Positions 6,327 to 13,669 of a stretch of DNA of 21,371 nucleotides are shown piece after piece. Below the pieces are notes generated by a model. The model worked only from the letters and a program-made list of their open reading frames with translations, searched no databases and was not told the DNA's origin. The stretch is taken from IMG/VR virus record IMGVR_UViG_3300013103_000070, positions 1 to 21,371 of that record; one strand, written 5' to 3'. The first letter of the stretch is position 1, and every line of letters begins with the position of its first letter. The position numbers and the translations under genes were made by a program. This DNA comes from a virus.

Positions 6327-7319
6327 ATGCCTGTGAACATAGACCTTAGAGAGTTTTTCACCCCCGAGGCGGTGGCTCAGGTACTAAAGACCCTGCCGCC
6401 TCTGAAGACCCCCGTGGTGGACACTATCTTTCCCGACAGCAAGCGCAGGCAACACGGGCTGCCTGTGGTAGGCGTGGACGAGATCGTGAAGACCACCAAC
6501 GCCGTGCCTGTGGTGAGGAGGGGATCTCCCAGCGTGCCTATTGGCGACGAAGGACGGACCATCACCTACATCGAGCCCCAGCCCATAGACGTGAATTCCT
6601 TTTTCACGGCCAAGGACCTCAATGACCTGAAACTCTTGGATAAGGCAGGGCGTCAACAGGTGGTGACCAACAGGATAGACGACATGCGTCGGGTGGTGAG
6701 GGCCACCACGGAAGGGTTGGCATCCCAGGCCCTCACGGGACAGATCGCCTGGCCCATGAAGACCGAGGGCGGGGTCCTGGACACCTACCAGGTGGGTTTT
6801 GGCTCTCCCCTTACCTACTCCCCGGATCTCACCTGGGGCGATGCCAACAAGAAGGCCAAGGACATCCTGAACGATCTCATCCAGATGGAGTCCCAGGTCC
6901 AGGATGAGTCGGGCTACGCCGAGATGAAGATCTGGGCGGGGCGTCAGGCCTTCCTGGCCTTGGCCGGGGTGGTGGAGAACATCTCCAACAAGAGCGCCAT
7001 CAAAGTGAGCATCTCCGAGAGGGCCATCAACCTGGCCGGATACAGCGTGGAGCTCATGAATGTGAGCTACTACGACCCCGCCACCAAGACCAGGAAGAAG
7101 ATCGTGGACGAGAAGAAGGTGGTGATGTGGGCCAACGATGCCCCCTTCACCCTTCTTTACTGCGCCATTGATGACATGAAGGCGGGGCTTTTGCCCATGC
7201 CCTTCTACGCAAGGCCCGTGGATGAGGATGATCCATCGGGCGTGAAGATCCTGGGTAAGAGCAAGCCCCTGCCTATACCTGTGCCCAAAGCTATTTGCTG
7301 GGCCACGGTGGTGAGCTGA
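6327..7319 (+). CDS. Major capsid protein, phage capsid E family (HK97-like fold)
   Basis: Main shell protein of the icosahedral head. AAGGAGGT lies just upstream of the ATG, a full-strength site fitting a highly expressed protein. The 330 residues follow the lambda gpE pattern: an N-terminal part with VVDTIFP, then VVRRGSPSVP and the IEPQPIDVN segment; a helix with RIDDMRRVVRATTEGLASQAL; and a C-terminal part with SYYDPATKTRKKIVDEKKVV, AIDDMKAGLLPMPFYARPVD and ending in PLPIPVPKAICWATVVS. Although other head genes are Mu-like, this pair (gpD-like plus gpE-like) is of lambda type rather than Mu gpT. The stop codon TGA at 7317 is also the first unit of heptamer array C, so gene and repeat array overlap. 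Confidence 0.88.
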   Translation: MPVNIDLREFFTPEAVAQVLKTLPPLKTPVVDTIFPDSKRRQHGLPVVGVDEIVKTTNAVPVVRRGSPSVPIGDEGRTITYIEPQPIDVNSFFTAKDLNDLKLLDKAGRQQVVTNRIDDMRRVVRATTEGLASQALTGQIAWPMKTEGGVLDTYQVGFGSPLTYSPDLTWGDANKKAKDILNDLIQMESQVQDESGYAEMKIWAGRQAFLALAGVVENISNKSAIKVSISERAINLAGYSVELMNVSYYDPATKTRKKIVDEKKVVMWANDAPFTLLYCAIDDMKAGLLPMPFYARPVDEDDPSGVKILGKSKPLPIPVPKAICWATVVS

Positions 7320-7428
7320 TGGCTGATGGCTGATGGCTGATGGCTGATGGCTGATGGCTGATGGCTGATGGCTGATGGCTAATGGCTGATGGCTAAAAAC
7401 TATCAGCTATGAGCTATCAGCTATGAGC
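7317..7428 (+). repeat. Heptanucleotide array C with inverted half
   Basis: Nine exact TGATGGC units at 7317-7379 are followed by TAATGGC and another TGATGGC (to 7393). After TAAAAA the same family appears in opposite orientation (CTATCAGCTATGAG, twice, 7400-7428). The first TGA is the capsid stop codon, and every unit contains the stop-start overlap TGATG. The two orientations allow a long imperfect hairpin. Unlike arrays A and B there is no nonamer block. It fills the only sizeable gap between capsid and connector genes. Confidence 0.93.
7385..7407 (+). other. Hairpin at the centre of array C
   Basis: GCTGATGG (7385-7392) pairs with CTATCAGC (7400-7407), with one G-T pair, around the loop CTAAAAA. 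Pairing can continue outward with few mismatches toward about 7350 and 7428 because both flanks are heptamer units. No U-run follows, so it is not a standard terminator. It could lower or stabilise transcript levels after the abundant capsid message. Confidence 0.6.
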
Positions 7429-7441
7429 ACAGAGGTAAAAG

Positions 7442-7825
7442 ATGGGGATCTGGCTGACGGCGGATGAGCTGAAGGAAGACATGGACCCTGGCATCTATGA
7501 CCAGGTGACCCGGGGAGATGACTCGCTGGGGGACTGGGCCATCTCCCGGGCCGAAACCTGGTTCACGGCTTACCTGCGCCGCAGTGGGATTACGCTAACG
7601 GATGAGATGCTTCCTGCCGCCAAGCAGATCATCTCCAAACGGGCCCAATATGAGCTCTACGCCAGGCAGGAAGTGGAAGAGATGGCCCGGGACAAGCGCC
7701 AGGACGCCAATGAACTGGTGAGGGCCCTTTTGGGAGACGATCCCGAAGGCGACACTGATATGGAGAGACCTGTGGCGGCTGTGAAGGTCCCTGAGGGGCA
7801 AAAAATAGACTGGAGCAAGTTCTGA
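7442..7825 (+). CDS. Head-tail connector protein, Mu gp36-like (DUF1320)
   Basis: Proteins of this type lie at the capsid-tail junction and close the portal after packaging. The 127 residues start with MGIWLTADELKEDMD, then a helical core around WAISRAETWFTAYLRRSG, AKQIISKRAQYELYARQEVEE and an acidic linker, ending in VPEGQKIDWSKF. The lengths and helix pattern fit DUF1320, and the position after the capsid gene and before gpG-like and gp37-like genes is the Mu order. AGAGGT stands five bases before the ATG. The stop overlaps the next start (TGATG). The similarity is weaker than for its neighbours, so the assignment depends on context. Confidence 0.65.
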   Translation: MGIWLTADELKEDMDPGIYDQVTRGDDSLGDWAISRAETWFTAYLRRSGITLTDEMLPAAKQIISKRAQYELYARQEVEEMARDKRQDANELVRALLGDDPEGDTDMERPVAAVKVPEGQKIDWSKF

Positions 7826-8364
7826 TGTTGCAAATGAAGGTGGAAGCCAGGGACATGGAGGCCAGCAACTTGCTGGCAGCCCTCCAGGAGCGCCTGGCCA
7901 ACACCAGGCCCCTCATGGAAGAGATCGGTTTATATCTGGTGTCCCAGACCATGCTCCACTTCGTCCAGGGGGGGCCGGGCTGGCCTCCCCTGAGACCTTC
8001 CACCGTTGCCAGAAGGCGAAAAGGCTCGGCGGTGCCTTTGAGGGACACGGGACGGCTCATGAACTCCATCGCCTACAAGGCCGAAAACGACATAGTGACA
8101 GTGGGGACCAACGTCCAGTATGCCGCTGTGCAGCAATTTGGGGCTAGGAGGGGCCAGTTTGGGACCCAGGAAGTGGTGCAACATGTAAGGGCCCATCTGA
8201 GGCGCCAGCACGGACGCCAGGTCCCCGTGAGGGCCCACGAGAGGAGAAGGACCATCCAGATGCCCTGGGGAGACATTCCGCCCAGGCCCTTCTTGTACAT
8301 GACGCCTCAGGACGAGGGGCGGATTTTGCGCATGGTGAGGGAGCACTTTGAGTTATCTGGCTAA
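7825..8364 (+). CDS. Phage virion morphogenesis protein, Mu gpG-like
   Basis: A head-completion protein of the Mu gpG family (PF05069 type) thought to help join head and tail. The 179-residue product shows the family's signature: a helical N-terminus with LVSQTMLHFVQGGPGW, then PPLRPSTVARRRKGS, LRDTGRLMNSIAYK, VTVGTNVQYAAVQQFGARRG, and near the end IPPRPFLYMTPQDEGRIL. The region between (about 125-150) is rich in Arg and His and longer than in many relatives. The start is the ATG that overlaps the previous stop by one base. The 3' end overlaps the next gene by 17 bases. Confidence 0.85.
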   Translation: MLQMKVEARDMEASNLLAALQERLANTRPLMEEIGLYLVSQTMLHFVQGGPGWPPLRPSTVARRRKGSAVPLRDTGRLMNSIAYKAENDIVTVGTNVQYAAVQQFGARRGQFGTQEVVQHVRAHLRRQHGRQVPVRAHERRRTIQMPWGDIPPRPFLYMTPQDEGRILRMVREHFELSG

Positions 8365-8764
8365 CATAGAGGACACCATAGTGGCCCGGCTGAAAGAGGC
8401 CCTGGGCATCACCAATGTGGATGGGGCCCGGGGCACCTGGCAGGAGGTGATGGCAGGGCTCTTCTCTCTGCCGGGGGTGAGGGTGGTCTACGAGGGCTCG
8501 GATTTTGCCTTGGAAAACCAGTTGGAGCGAGAAGACCTGAGTTTCACCGTGCTCTTTGCCTGTCGGGATATTAGGGGGGCTGGCAGGGATGACGCCTACA
8601 CCATGCTGGAGGAGGGCAGGGCGGCCCTGAGGCGATTCAGGCCTGAGGTGGACAACGTGGACATGAAGCCTTTCGTGCCGACCAAGACCCTCTTCGTGGG
8701 GGGAGACGCCGATAAGGTGGTCTACGCCCTGACCATAAAAACCCGGGTCAAAAGGAGAGTTTGA
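8348..8764 (+). CDS. Mu gp37-like (DUF1834) tail-completion protein
   Basis: A protein of about the usual size for the gp37 group (138 residues), probably a tail terminator or completion factor. It begins MSYLANIEDTIVARLKEALG and has a central GVRVVYEGSDFALENQLEREDLSFTV segment of alternating strands, then GRDDAYTMLEEGRAAL and a strand pair near the end. The TTG start lies within the end of the gpG-like gene, which would couple translation. The order gp36-gpG-gp37 is typical of Mu-like phages, and this order supports the call more than the sequence does. Confidence 0.68.
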   Translation: MSYLANIEDTIVARLKEALGITNVDGARGTWQEVMAGLFSLPGVRVVYEGSDFALENQLEREDLSFTVLFACRDIRGAGRDDAYTMLEEGRAALRRFRPEVDNVDMKPFVPTKTLFVGGDADKVVYALTIKTRVKRRV

Positions 8765-8776
8765 GGAGGGATAAAA

Positions 8777-8959
8777 ATGGCTGAAGAGAGGCTTGCCCAG
8801 GAAAAGCAGGAGAAAAAGGCACCACCCAAGGTGAAAGTGAAACTTAAAAAGCCCCACGAACACGAAGGAAAGGAGTACCCCGCTGGGAAGGTGATCACTG
8901 TTCGGGAAGACCAGGCCCAGAGGCTCTTCTCGTGGGGCGTGGCGGAAAAGCTGAAATGA
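8777..8959 (+). CDS. Small basic tail-module protein
   Basis: A 60-residue protein with a Lys/Glu-rich start (MAEERLAQEKQEKKAPPK) and a compact C-terminal part KPHEHEGKEYPAGKVITV...RLFSWGVAEKLK. Small proteins with this pattern (kPH-h-Gk-y-pG...A..L...GvA) are common between the gp37-like gene and the tail tube in Mu-like phages, but their job is not known to me. GAGGAGG is found well placed before the ATG. Confidence 0.75.
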   Translation: MAEERLAQEKQEKKAPPKVKVKLKKPHEHEGKEYPAGKVITVREDQAQRLFSWGVAEKLK

Positions 8960-8973
8960 GGAGGGAATGAGAG

Positions 8974-9705
8974 ATGGCTGGTTTCCTTGGAAAAGGCGAG
9001 GTTTATATTGATAGAGATCTCCAGGGCAAGTTTCTGCCCATAGGCAATGCCATTAAGTTTGCCATTGCCGAGACGGAGGCGGATGTCAAAGAGAGGATCT
9101 CCCGGCGGATAGATACCTACGGCCAGGCCCTGGATAGGGTGGCCCTGGCCAAGCCCGCCAAGATAACCATCGAGCTCAATGAGATCGACGCCAAAAACCT
9201 GGCCGTGGCCCTGCGGGGGCTGGTGGAGGATGTGACAGATAGTGGGAGTGTTACCGGAGAGGATGCCACAGCAGCCCTGGGAGCCTACGTGAAGCTGGCC
9301 CACGATGGTATTGACGAGGCCACTGTTGCTGTGACCAACGAGGACGGCTCCACCACGTACACGAAGGACACGGACTACGAGATCCGGGGCTCCGTGGGTC
9401 TCCTCAAGGCCCTGGAAGGCGGAGATATCACTGACGGTCAGGCTCTCAAGGTGGACTATCAGTACAACGAAACCTGCAAGAAGATCCTGGGCTCCAAGAA
9501 GACGGAGATCGAGGGCGCCCTCATTCTGGAGGGCATCAACATGGCGAACAACAAGGCCTGCCGGGTCTATGTCTGGAAGGCCAGGCTCATGCCCACCAGC
9601 GAGGTGGACTTCCTGGCCGAGGACTTTACGGGCATTACCCTGGAGGGCACCCTCCTCACGCCTCCCAACAAGACGGAGCCTTACGAAGTGAGATACGTGG
9701 AGTAA
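8974..9705 (+). CDS. Major tail tube protein
   Basis: This protein polymerises into the hollow tail tube through which DNA passes. The 243 residues start MAGFLGKGEVYIDRD and include GNAIKFAIAETEADVKERISR, KPAKITIELNEIDAKNLAVAL and, near the end, KTEIEGALILEGINMANNK and TGITLEGTLLTPP, a pattern seen in siphophage tube proteins. Between about 115 and 165 is an insert with VTNEDGSTTYTKDTDYEI and ITDGQALKVDYQY, a short beta module often placed on the outside of the tube. No tail sheath gene precedes it, which argues for a non-contractile tail. It is followed by the chaperone and tape measure genes in the standard order. Confidence 0.82.
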   Translation: MAGFLGKGEVYIDRDLQGKFLPIGNAIKFAIAETEADVKERISRRIDTYGQALDRVALAKPAKITIELNEIDAKNLAVALRGLVEDVTDSGSVTGEDATAALGAYVKLAHDGIDEATVAVTNEDGSTTYTKDTDYEIRGSVGLLKALEGGDITDGQALKVDYQYNETCKKILGSKKTEIEGALILEGINMANNKACRVYVWKARLMPTSEVDFLAEDFTGITLEGTLLTPPNKTEPYEVRYVE

Positions 9706-9724
9706 AGCAATGGGTGGAGTGAGG

Positions 9725-10048
9725 ATGTCTAAAAAGGTGCGCCTGGGCGACAGGGATGTGATGGTCAAAGAGCTCACCGTAGCCCAGGTGCGCCAGCTCC
9801 TGGACGAGTTTGAGAGGCCCGGGGAGGTCCACGTGCTGGACATGATGTTCGAGGAAGCTCCGGCTATGGCTCTATCCATGAGCACTGGCTTGGAAGTGGC
9901 CGAGCTTGAGGAGTATTCCCCTAGCGAGCTGGAGCCTTTGAAAGAGGCTTTTCTGGAAACCAACCCTTTTTTCGTCCGTCTGGTGAAGCGTCTGTCCAGG
10001 ATAGGCCGGGAGGCATTGAAGAACTCGATAGAGGAATCTGCTGGCTGA
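9725..10048 (+). CDS. Tail assembly chaperone, unshifted product (gpG-like)
   Basis: Chaperone that keeps the tape measure soluble and recruits tube protein. From ATG 9725 it has 107 residues: MSKKVRLGDRDVMVKELTVAQ, an acidic middle (LEVAELEEYSPSELEPLKEAF) and NPFFVRLVKRLSRIGREAL. GGAG at 9716-9719 is five bases from this ATG. An upstream in-frame ATG at 9710 also has GGAG seven bases before it and would add five residues, so the start is open. Two canonical slippery heptamers overlap at NPFF (9964-9973), allowing the longer GT product. Low sequence similarity is usual in this family; position and the frameshift make the case. Confidence 0.8.
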   Translation: MSKKVRLGDRDVMVKELTVAQVRQLLDEFERPGEVHVLDMMFEEAPAMALSMSTGLEVAELEEYSPSELEPLKEAFLETNPFFVRLVKRLSRIGREALKNSIEESAG

Positions 10049-10152
10049 TCATGTGGGGCCACAGCCAGGTGTGGGATTACGGGTTTGGCTGGTTTGTGAA
10101 GGCCCTTCAGGCCACGACCGAGTTACTTAAAGAGAGAAACAAAGGCCCATAG
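9725..10152 (+). CDS. Tail assembly chaperone fusion made by -1 frameshift (gpGT-like)
   Basis: After the slip at 9964-9973 the -1 frame stays open for about 60 codons to TAG 10150-10152, through the end of the unshifted gene. The extension reads RPSGEASVQDRPGG, then CWLIMWGHSQVWDYGFGWF and a final helix KALQATTELLKERNKGP. The total is about 142 residues from ATG 9725. A Trp/Tyr-rich segment in this place is typical of the T part, which binds the tape measure or tube. An ATG at 10051 lies inside the extension but has no ribosome site, so the extension is best explained by frameshifting. Its last 30 bases overlap the convergent minus-strand membrane gene. Confidence 0.75.
9964..9973 (+). promoter_or_regulatory. 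-1 frameshift slippery site C CCT TTT TTC
   Basis: In the zero frame the bases read C CCT TTT TTC. They contain two overlapping X XXY YYZ heptamers, CCCTTTT and TTTTTTC. Slipping back by one base allows full re-pairing in the second and mostly in the first. It lies about 80 bases before the zero-frame stop, the usual place in siphophage chaperone genes. Confidence 0.75.
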
Positions 10153-10398
10153 GACAACATATAGAACCACTACCGCTAAGGCCAGGAATAAGAACCCGAC
10201 AACGAATATGCCTAGCAAAGAGCTTTCTAGTTCGTAAATCCGCTGCTGGGGAGCTTCAGGCAAGAGAAGACAGAAGAGGTTGAAGGCCATGAAAGCAACA
10301 AAGGCCCATCCCAGTATTTGGACTTTCAGATTGGGCCTTTGGGGAGGCATGAGCCCTCTGGGTTCAGGAGATTTCTTCTTAAAGGCAAATCCTTTCAT
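10123..10398 (-). CDS. Two-helix membrane protein, minus strand, unknown function
   Basis: A 91-residue protein opposite to the tail genes, lying exactly in the gap between chaperone and tape measure. The N-terminus is basic and proline-rich (MKGFAFKKKSPEPRGLMPPQ). Two hydrophobic segments follow, at about residues 26-46 (GWAFVAFMAFNLFCLLL) and 60-90 (LGIFVVGFLFLALAVVVLYVV), joined by a short EAPQQRIYELESS loop. This predicts an inner-membrane hairpin. GGGAGG (10412-10417 read on the minus strand) lies 13 bases before the ATG, a long spacing. A longer form starting inside the tape measure gene is less likely. Holin or superinfection-exclusion protein are both possible, but no endolysin is near and I see no clear promoter. 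Confidence 0.62.
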   Translation of the reverse strand: MKGFAFKKKSPEPRGLMPPQRPNLKVQILGWAFVAFMAFNLFCLLLPEAPQQRIYELESSLLGIFVVGFLFLALAVVVLYVVLWAFVSLFK

Positions 10399-10411
10399 GG
10401 GATTAAAATAA

Positions 10412-10423
10412 CCTCCCGGGAGG
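10412..10423. promoter_or_regulatory. Palindromic Shine-Dalgarno site serving both strands
   Basis: CCTCCCGGGAGG is a perfect 12-base palindrome between two divergent genes. Read rightward it gives GGGAGG nine bases before the tape measure ATG at 10433. Read leftward it gives GGGAGG 13 bases before the membrane-protein ATG at 10398. In either transcript the palindrome could also fold and limit access to the ribosome site. Confidence 0.6.
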
Positions 10424-10432
10424 CATGAAGCA

Positions 10433-13400
10433 ATGGCTTTGGTGAGCGCCCTGGACATTGTGATACGGGTTAAACCCGAAGGCGGGGTGGCTATTCGCCG
10501 CCTGGAAAAGGATGTTCGGGGCACCCTGGGGCGCATTCGCATCGAAGGACAGAAGACCTCCAAAGGGCTAAAACACGCCTTCGATGTGCTTCAGTTCCGC
10601 CCTTTGAGGGAGGTGGAACGGGATATCAAAAGGATCCGGGCTGCCTATGCCCGCCTGGCCCGCTCCGGGCAGCTTTCCGGCCGGGAGCTCTACAAGGCTC
10701 AAATCCAGATGAAGACCCAAATAGCTGCTCTCCGGGCTGAGACCAACGGATGGGTCAATGCAATGGCCCAGGCCAAGATGGGGCTTTTAGGCCTGGCTGC
10801 GGCGGGATATTCCGTGGTGAAGGTCTTTGGGGCCTACGAGGGCTACACCCAGCGCATGGCCGAGGTGTTCACCCTGGTAGATGCCTCCCGGGAGAAATTC
10901 GCCGCCCTGTCCCGGGAGATCCTGGAGATGACCAGGCGCATTCCACAAAGCGCTGAAGAGCTGGCCGCCGCCGAGTACGACATCATTTCCGCCGGGGTGG
11001 CCATGTCCAAATCCACCAAGGTGCTGGAGCTATCGGCCAAGGCAGCCGTGGCAGGGGTGACGGACACCAAGACAGCGGTGCGAGCGGGCCTGGGGGTTCT
11101 CAATGCTTACAGCATGGGAATAGACCGGCTGGGGCACGTGTACGATGTGCTCTTCGAAACGGTGCGTCAGGGAGTGACTACCTTCCCAGAACTCTCCCAA
11201 TACCTGGGGGAAGTCTTGCCCGTGGCTACGGCAGCCAAGGTGGGGTTTGAGTCTGTGGCGGCAGCCATCGCCACCATGACCAAGGCAGGCATGAGGACGC
11301 CCATTGCCACCACGGCACTAAAAGGCGCCATAAAGGCGCTTTCTGTGCCTACCCCAGAGGCCAAGAAAAAGTTTGAGGCCCTGGGAATCACCTGGAAGGG
11401 GCTAATCCCCACTTTGGAGGAGCTAAAAAAGCGCTCTTTGAGCCTAAACCAGCTCAGGGCCCTTGTTCCGGATACGGAAGCTTTAAACGGTGTCATTACC
11501 CTTCTCAATCACCTGGACGGACTCAAAAAGACCCTGGGCGACATGAAGGGGGCCGCCGGAGCAATGGAGGAGGCCAACAGCAAGATGGCCGACACGCCGG
11601 CCAACAAGATCAAGCTCTTTAAAAACGAACTGGAAAACCTGGAGATCCAATTGGGAGGGGTGTTGTCTAAGGGATTGTTGCCAGTAGTAGAGGGTTTGGA
11701 GCTTTTTGTCGGGGGGCTACAAGAGGCAGATCCAGCAACCAAAAGTCTTGTAACCATACTTGCGGCAGGTCTTAGCGCCTTGGCCCTGTGGCGCTTAGGG
11801 CTAGCCAGCCTGGTGATGGGATTAAAGGGACTGGCCATTGAGGCCGGGGCAGCTGCGGCATCCACAGGGGCCCTCGGTGTGGCCCTGGGAGCCATGAACG
11901 TGGCCTATGCCGCCATCCAGATTGGGCGTTTGGCCTATCAGATCAACGAATACAGAAGGGCCCTGGCCCACCTTCGCGAGGCCCAGGACTACTGGGAAAA
12001 GCAGGCCCAGGCCCACAAAGATTTCGCCGAGGTGGAGATAAAGACCCAGGCGGAACTGGCGAAGATGACCGATGAAGAGCTGGAGCAGTACCGGCGACGC
12101 CTGGCCGGGGCCATTCGATATTATGGCTTCTTGAAGGCTTCCCTGACCGCTCAGGCCCAGGAGACCAACTGGCTGGGGAAGAAGACTGAGGCGGCCAAAG
12201 AGGCGGAAAAGGAGCTGGGAAGGCTCACCCAGCAACAAGAGCAGTACATCCAGGCCGTAAGAGAGTTGCGCAAAGAGGCCGTGGCTCCCGTGGAGGGGTT
12301 TGACTCGGCCAAGTTGGCCACCGACTGGAAGACCCTGGCTGATTCCCAGAAAAAGGCCATCGGTGAGCTGGGCAAGTCTGTCCGGGAACTCATGGTGAGC
12401 TATCGCCTCCAGGAGAAGGAGCTGGAACTGAGCCTCTCCGGGGCCAAACGGGAGCAGGCGGTGAATGCCCTCAGAGCTAAGATGTACGATGAGCTCACCG
12501 TAAAGGTGCTCAACTTCTACGCCGAGCGGTCCCGGGCCCTGGATGCCTATCTGGAGGAATTGAGAACCGAGGCTTCCAAGGAAGGGGCCAACGCTCAAGA
12601 GATCGAGATGTACCAGGAAGAGATCCTGGCAGCCAAGGTGAGGGTGGCCAGGGAGGCCAAGGCTGCCATTATCGCCGCCCTGGACGAAGCCCTGAACAAG
12701 GAGCGCCAGTACACCCGGGAGATCGAGAACTTGAACCGACAGATTGCCGCGGCCCAGATGGACCTGGAAAGCCAGCTGAGAGATTTGAGGCGCTCCCGCA
12801 TGGACCAGGAGGAGGCCCAGGCCGATAAGATGAAGGAGGCCTGGGAGAAGGTCTCCAGGGCCCAGGCCGAGCTGGCCAGGGGCAACTACGAGTTGGCCAA
12901 GAAGGGTTTTGGCGACGCCCAGAGGCTCTTTGGGGAAGTGGCCAGATCGGCCAAGGATGAGGGAACCTTCCGGGAAGCCTACAGGGGCTTCGAAGAGGCT
13001 GGTCAGGGGGCCATTCGGGTAATGGAGCAGATCCGGGCTGAGAAGCAAAGGGCCTTGGAGGACTTGCGCCAGAGTATGGAGGGGTTGAGCGGCCTACTGA
13101 AGAACCTCAACACCAAGCTGGCGGAGTTTGCTAAGGAGCTCACAGGTATCCCCCAAGAACGAAAAGCCCAGATCCTCTTCGGGGCCGTGGGCCTGGACGA
13201 CATCAAGCGGGAGTACGACGCCATCAGGGACAAAACGGTGACGGTAACAGTGAAACAGCAGACCGTGGAGGCCCATTCCGGTGGCGGGCTGGTAGGTTGG
13301 AGGCGTTTTGCCACAGGCGGCAAGGTGCCGGGCTGGGGGGGCAGGGATACGGTGAAGGCTTGGTTAACCCCTGGCGAGTACGTGCATACTACCAAGAGCG

Positions 13401-13669
13401 TAGCCTATTACGGTGTGCAGGCCATGCGGGCTATCAATGAGCGCCTCATCCCCAGGGAGGCGCTGTTGAGCTTGGTGCCTGGGCTCAGGGTACGGATGCC
13501 AACTGTGCCTGTGCCATCTGGTGTTCACAGGTCGTCTTTCCAGCACCAGGAGGTCCACGTCCATCTCACCGCCTCCCAGGTGGCGGCCATGACCCAGAGG
13601 GGCAAAAGACTTCTGGAGGAGCTAGGTGAGGAGATTGCCCTGGTCATGGCCAGAGGAGGGACCATCTGA
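10433..13669 (+). CDS. Tail tape measure protein, TP901-type core
   Basis: Sets tail length and is released during DNA entry. The 1078 residues contain the TP901 core at about 130-330 (AEVFTLVDASREKFAALS, AAEYDIISAGVAMSKSTK, AGLGVLNAYSMG, PELSQYLGEVLPVATAAKVG, TALKGAIKALSVPTPEAKK). Hydrophobic Ala/Gly-rich stretches follow (about 440-505), then long Glu/Gln/Lys/Arg-rich coiled coils (about 505-925). The C-terminal region has HSGGGLVGWRRFATGGKVPG and DTVKAWLTPGEYV, seen at the end of many tape measure proteins. With the common rule of about 0.15 nm per residue the tail would be near 160 nm, an estimate only. The start uses the palindromic GGGAGG site. The stop overlaps the next gene (TGATG). 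Confidence 0.92.
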   Translation: MALVSALDIVIRVKPEGGVAIRRLEKDVRGTLGRIRIEGQKTSKGLKHAFDVLQFRPLREVERDIKRIRAAYARLARSGQLSGRELYKAQIQMKTQIAALRAETNGWVNAMAQAKMGLLGLAAAGYSVVKVFGAYEGYTQRMAEVFTLVDASREKFAALSREILEMTRRIPQSAEELAAAEYDIISAGVAMSKSTKVLELSAKAAVAGVTDTKTAVRAGLGVLNAYSMGIDRLGHVYDVLFETVRQGVTTFPELSQYLGEVLPVATAAKVGFESVAAAIATMTKAGMRTPIATTALKGAIKALSVPTPEAKKKFEALGITWKGLIPTLEELKKRSLSLNQLRALVPDTEALNGVITLLNHLDGLKKTLGDMKGAAGAMEEANSKMADTPANKIKLFKNELENLEIQLGGVLSKGLLPVVEGLELFVGGLQEADPATKSLVTILAAGLSALALWRLGLASLVMGLKGLAIEAGAAAASTGALGVALGAMNVAYAAIQIGRLAYQINEYRRALAHLREAQDYWEKQAQAHKDFAEVEIKTQAELAKMTDEELEQYRRRLAGAIRYYGFLKASLTAQAQETNWLGKKTEAAKEAEKELGRLTQQQEQYIQAVRELRKEAVAPVEGFDSAKLATDWKTLADSQKKAIGELGKSVRELMVSYRLQEKELELSLSGAKREQAVNALRAKMYDELTVKVLNFYAERSRALDAYLEELRTEASKEGANAQEIEMYQEEILAAKVRVAREAKAAIIAALDEALNKERQYTREIENLNRQIAAAQMDLESQLRDLRRSRMDQEEAQADKMKEAWEKVSRAQAELARGNYELAKKGFGDAQRLFGEVARSAKDEGTFREAYRGFEEAGQGAIRVMEQIRAEKQRALEDLRQSMEGLSGLLKNLNTKLAEFAKELTGIPQERKAQILFGAVGLDDIKREYDAIRDKTVTVTVKQQTVEAHSGGGLVGWRRFATGGKVPGWGGRDTVKAWLTPGEYVHTTKSVAYYGVQAMRAINERLIPREALLSLVPGLRVRMPTVPVPSGVHRSSFQHQEVHVHLTASQVAAMTQRGKRLLEELGEEIALVMARGGTI

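Noticed and set aside
7385-7407. Intrinsic terminator after the capsid gene
   Set aside because: The hairpin is real but is not followed by a U-run, and the downstream genes have no promoter of their own, so full termination is unlikely.
8722-10062. A 446-residue open frame on the minus strand across the tail tube and chaperone genes
   Set aside because: It lies antisense to well-supported genes with good ribosome sites and known products, has no family resemblance, and is explained by codon bias in the plus-strand genes.
10051-10152. A separate 33-residue gene starting at ATG 10051
   Set aside because: It has no ribosome site and its frame continues upstream to the slippery site, so it is better explained as the end of the frameshifted chaperone.
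11822-13048. A 408-residue minus-strand open frame inside the tape measure gene
   Set aside because: It is Leu/Gly-rich and low in complexity, mirrors the coiled-coil coding strand, and has no start signal.
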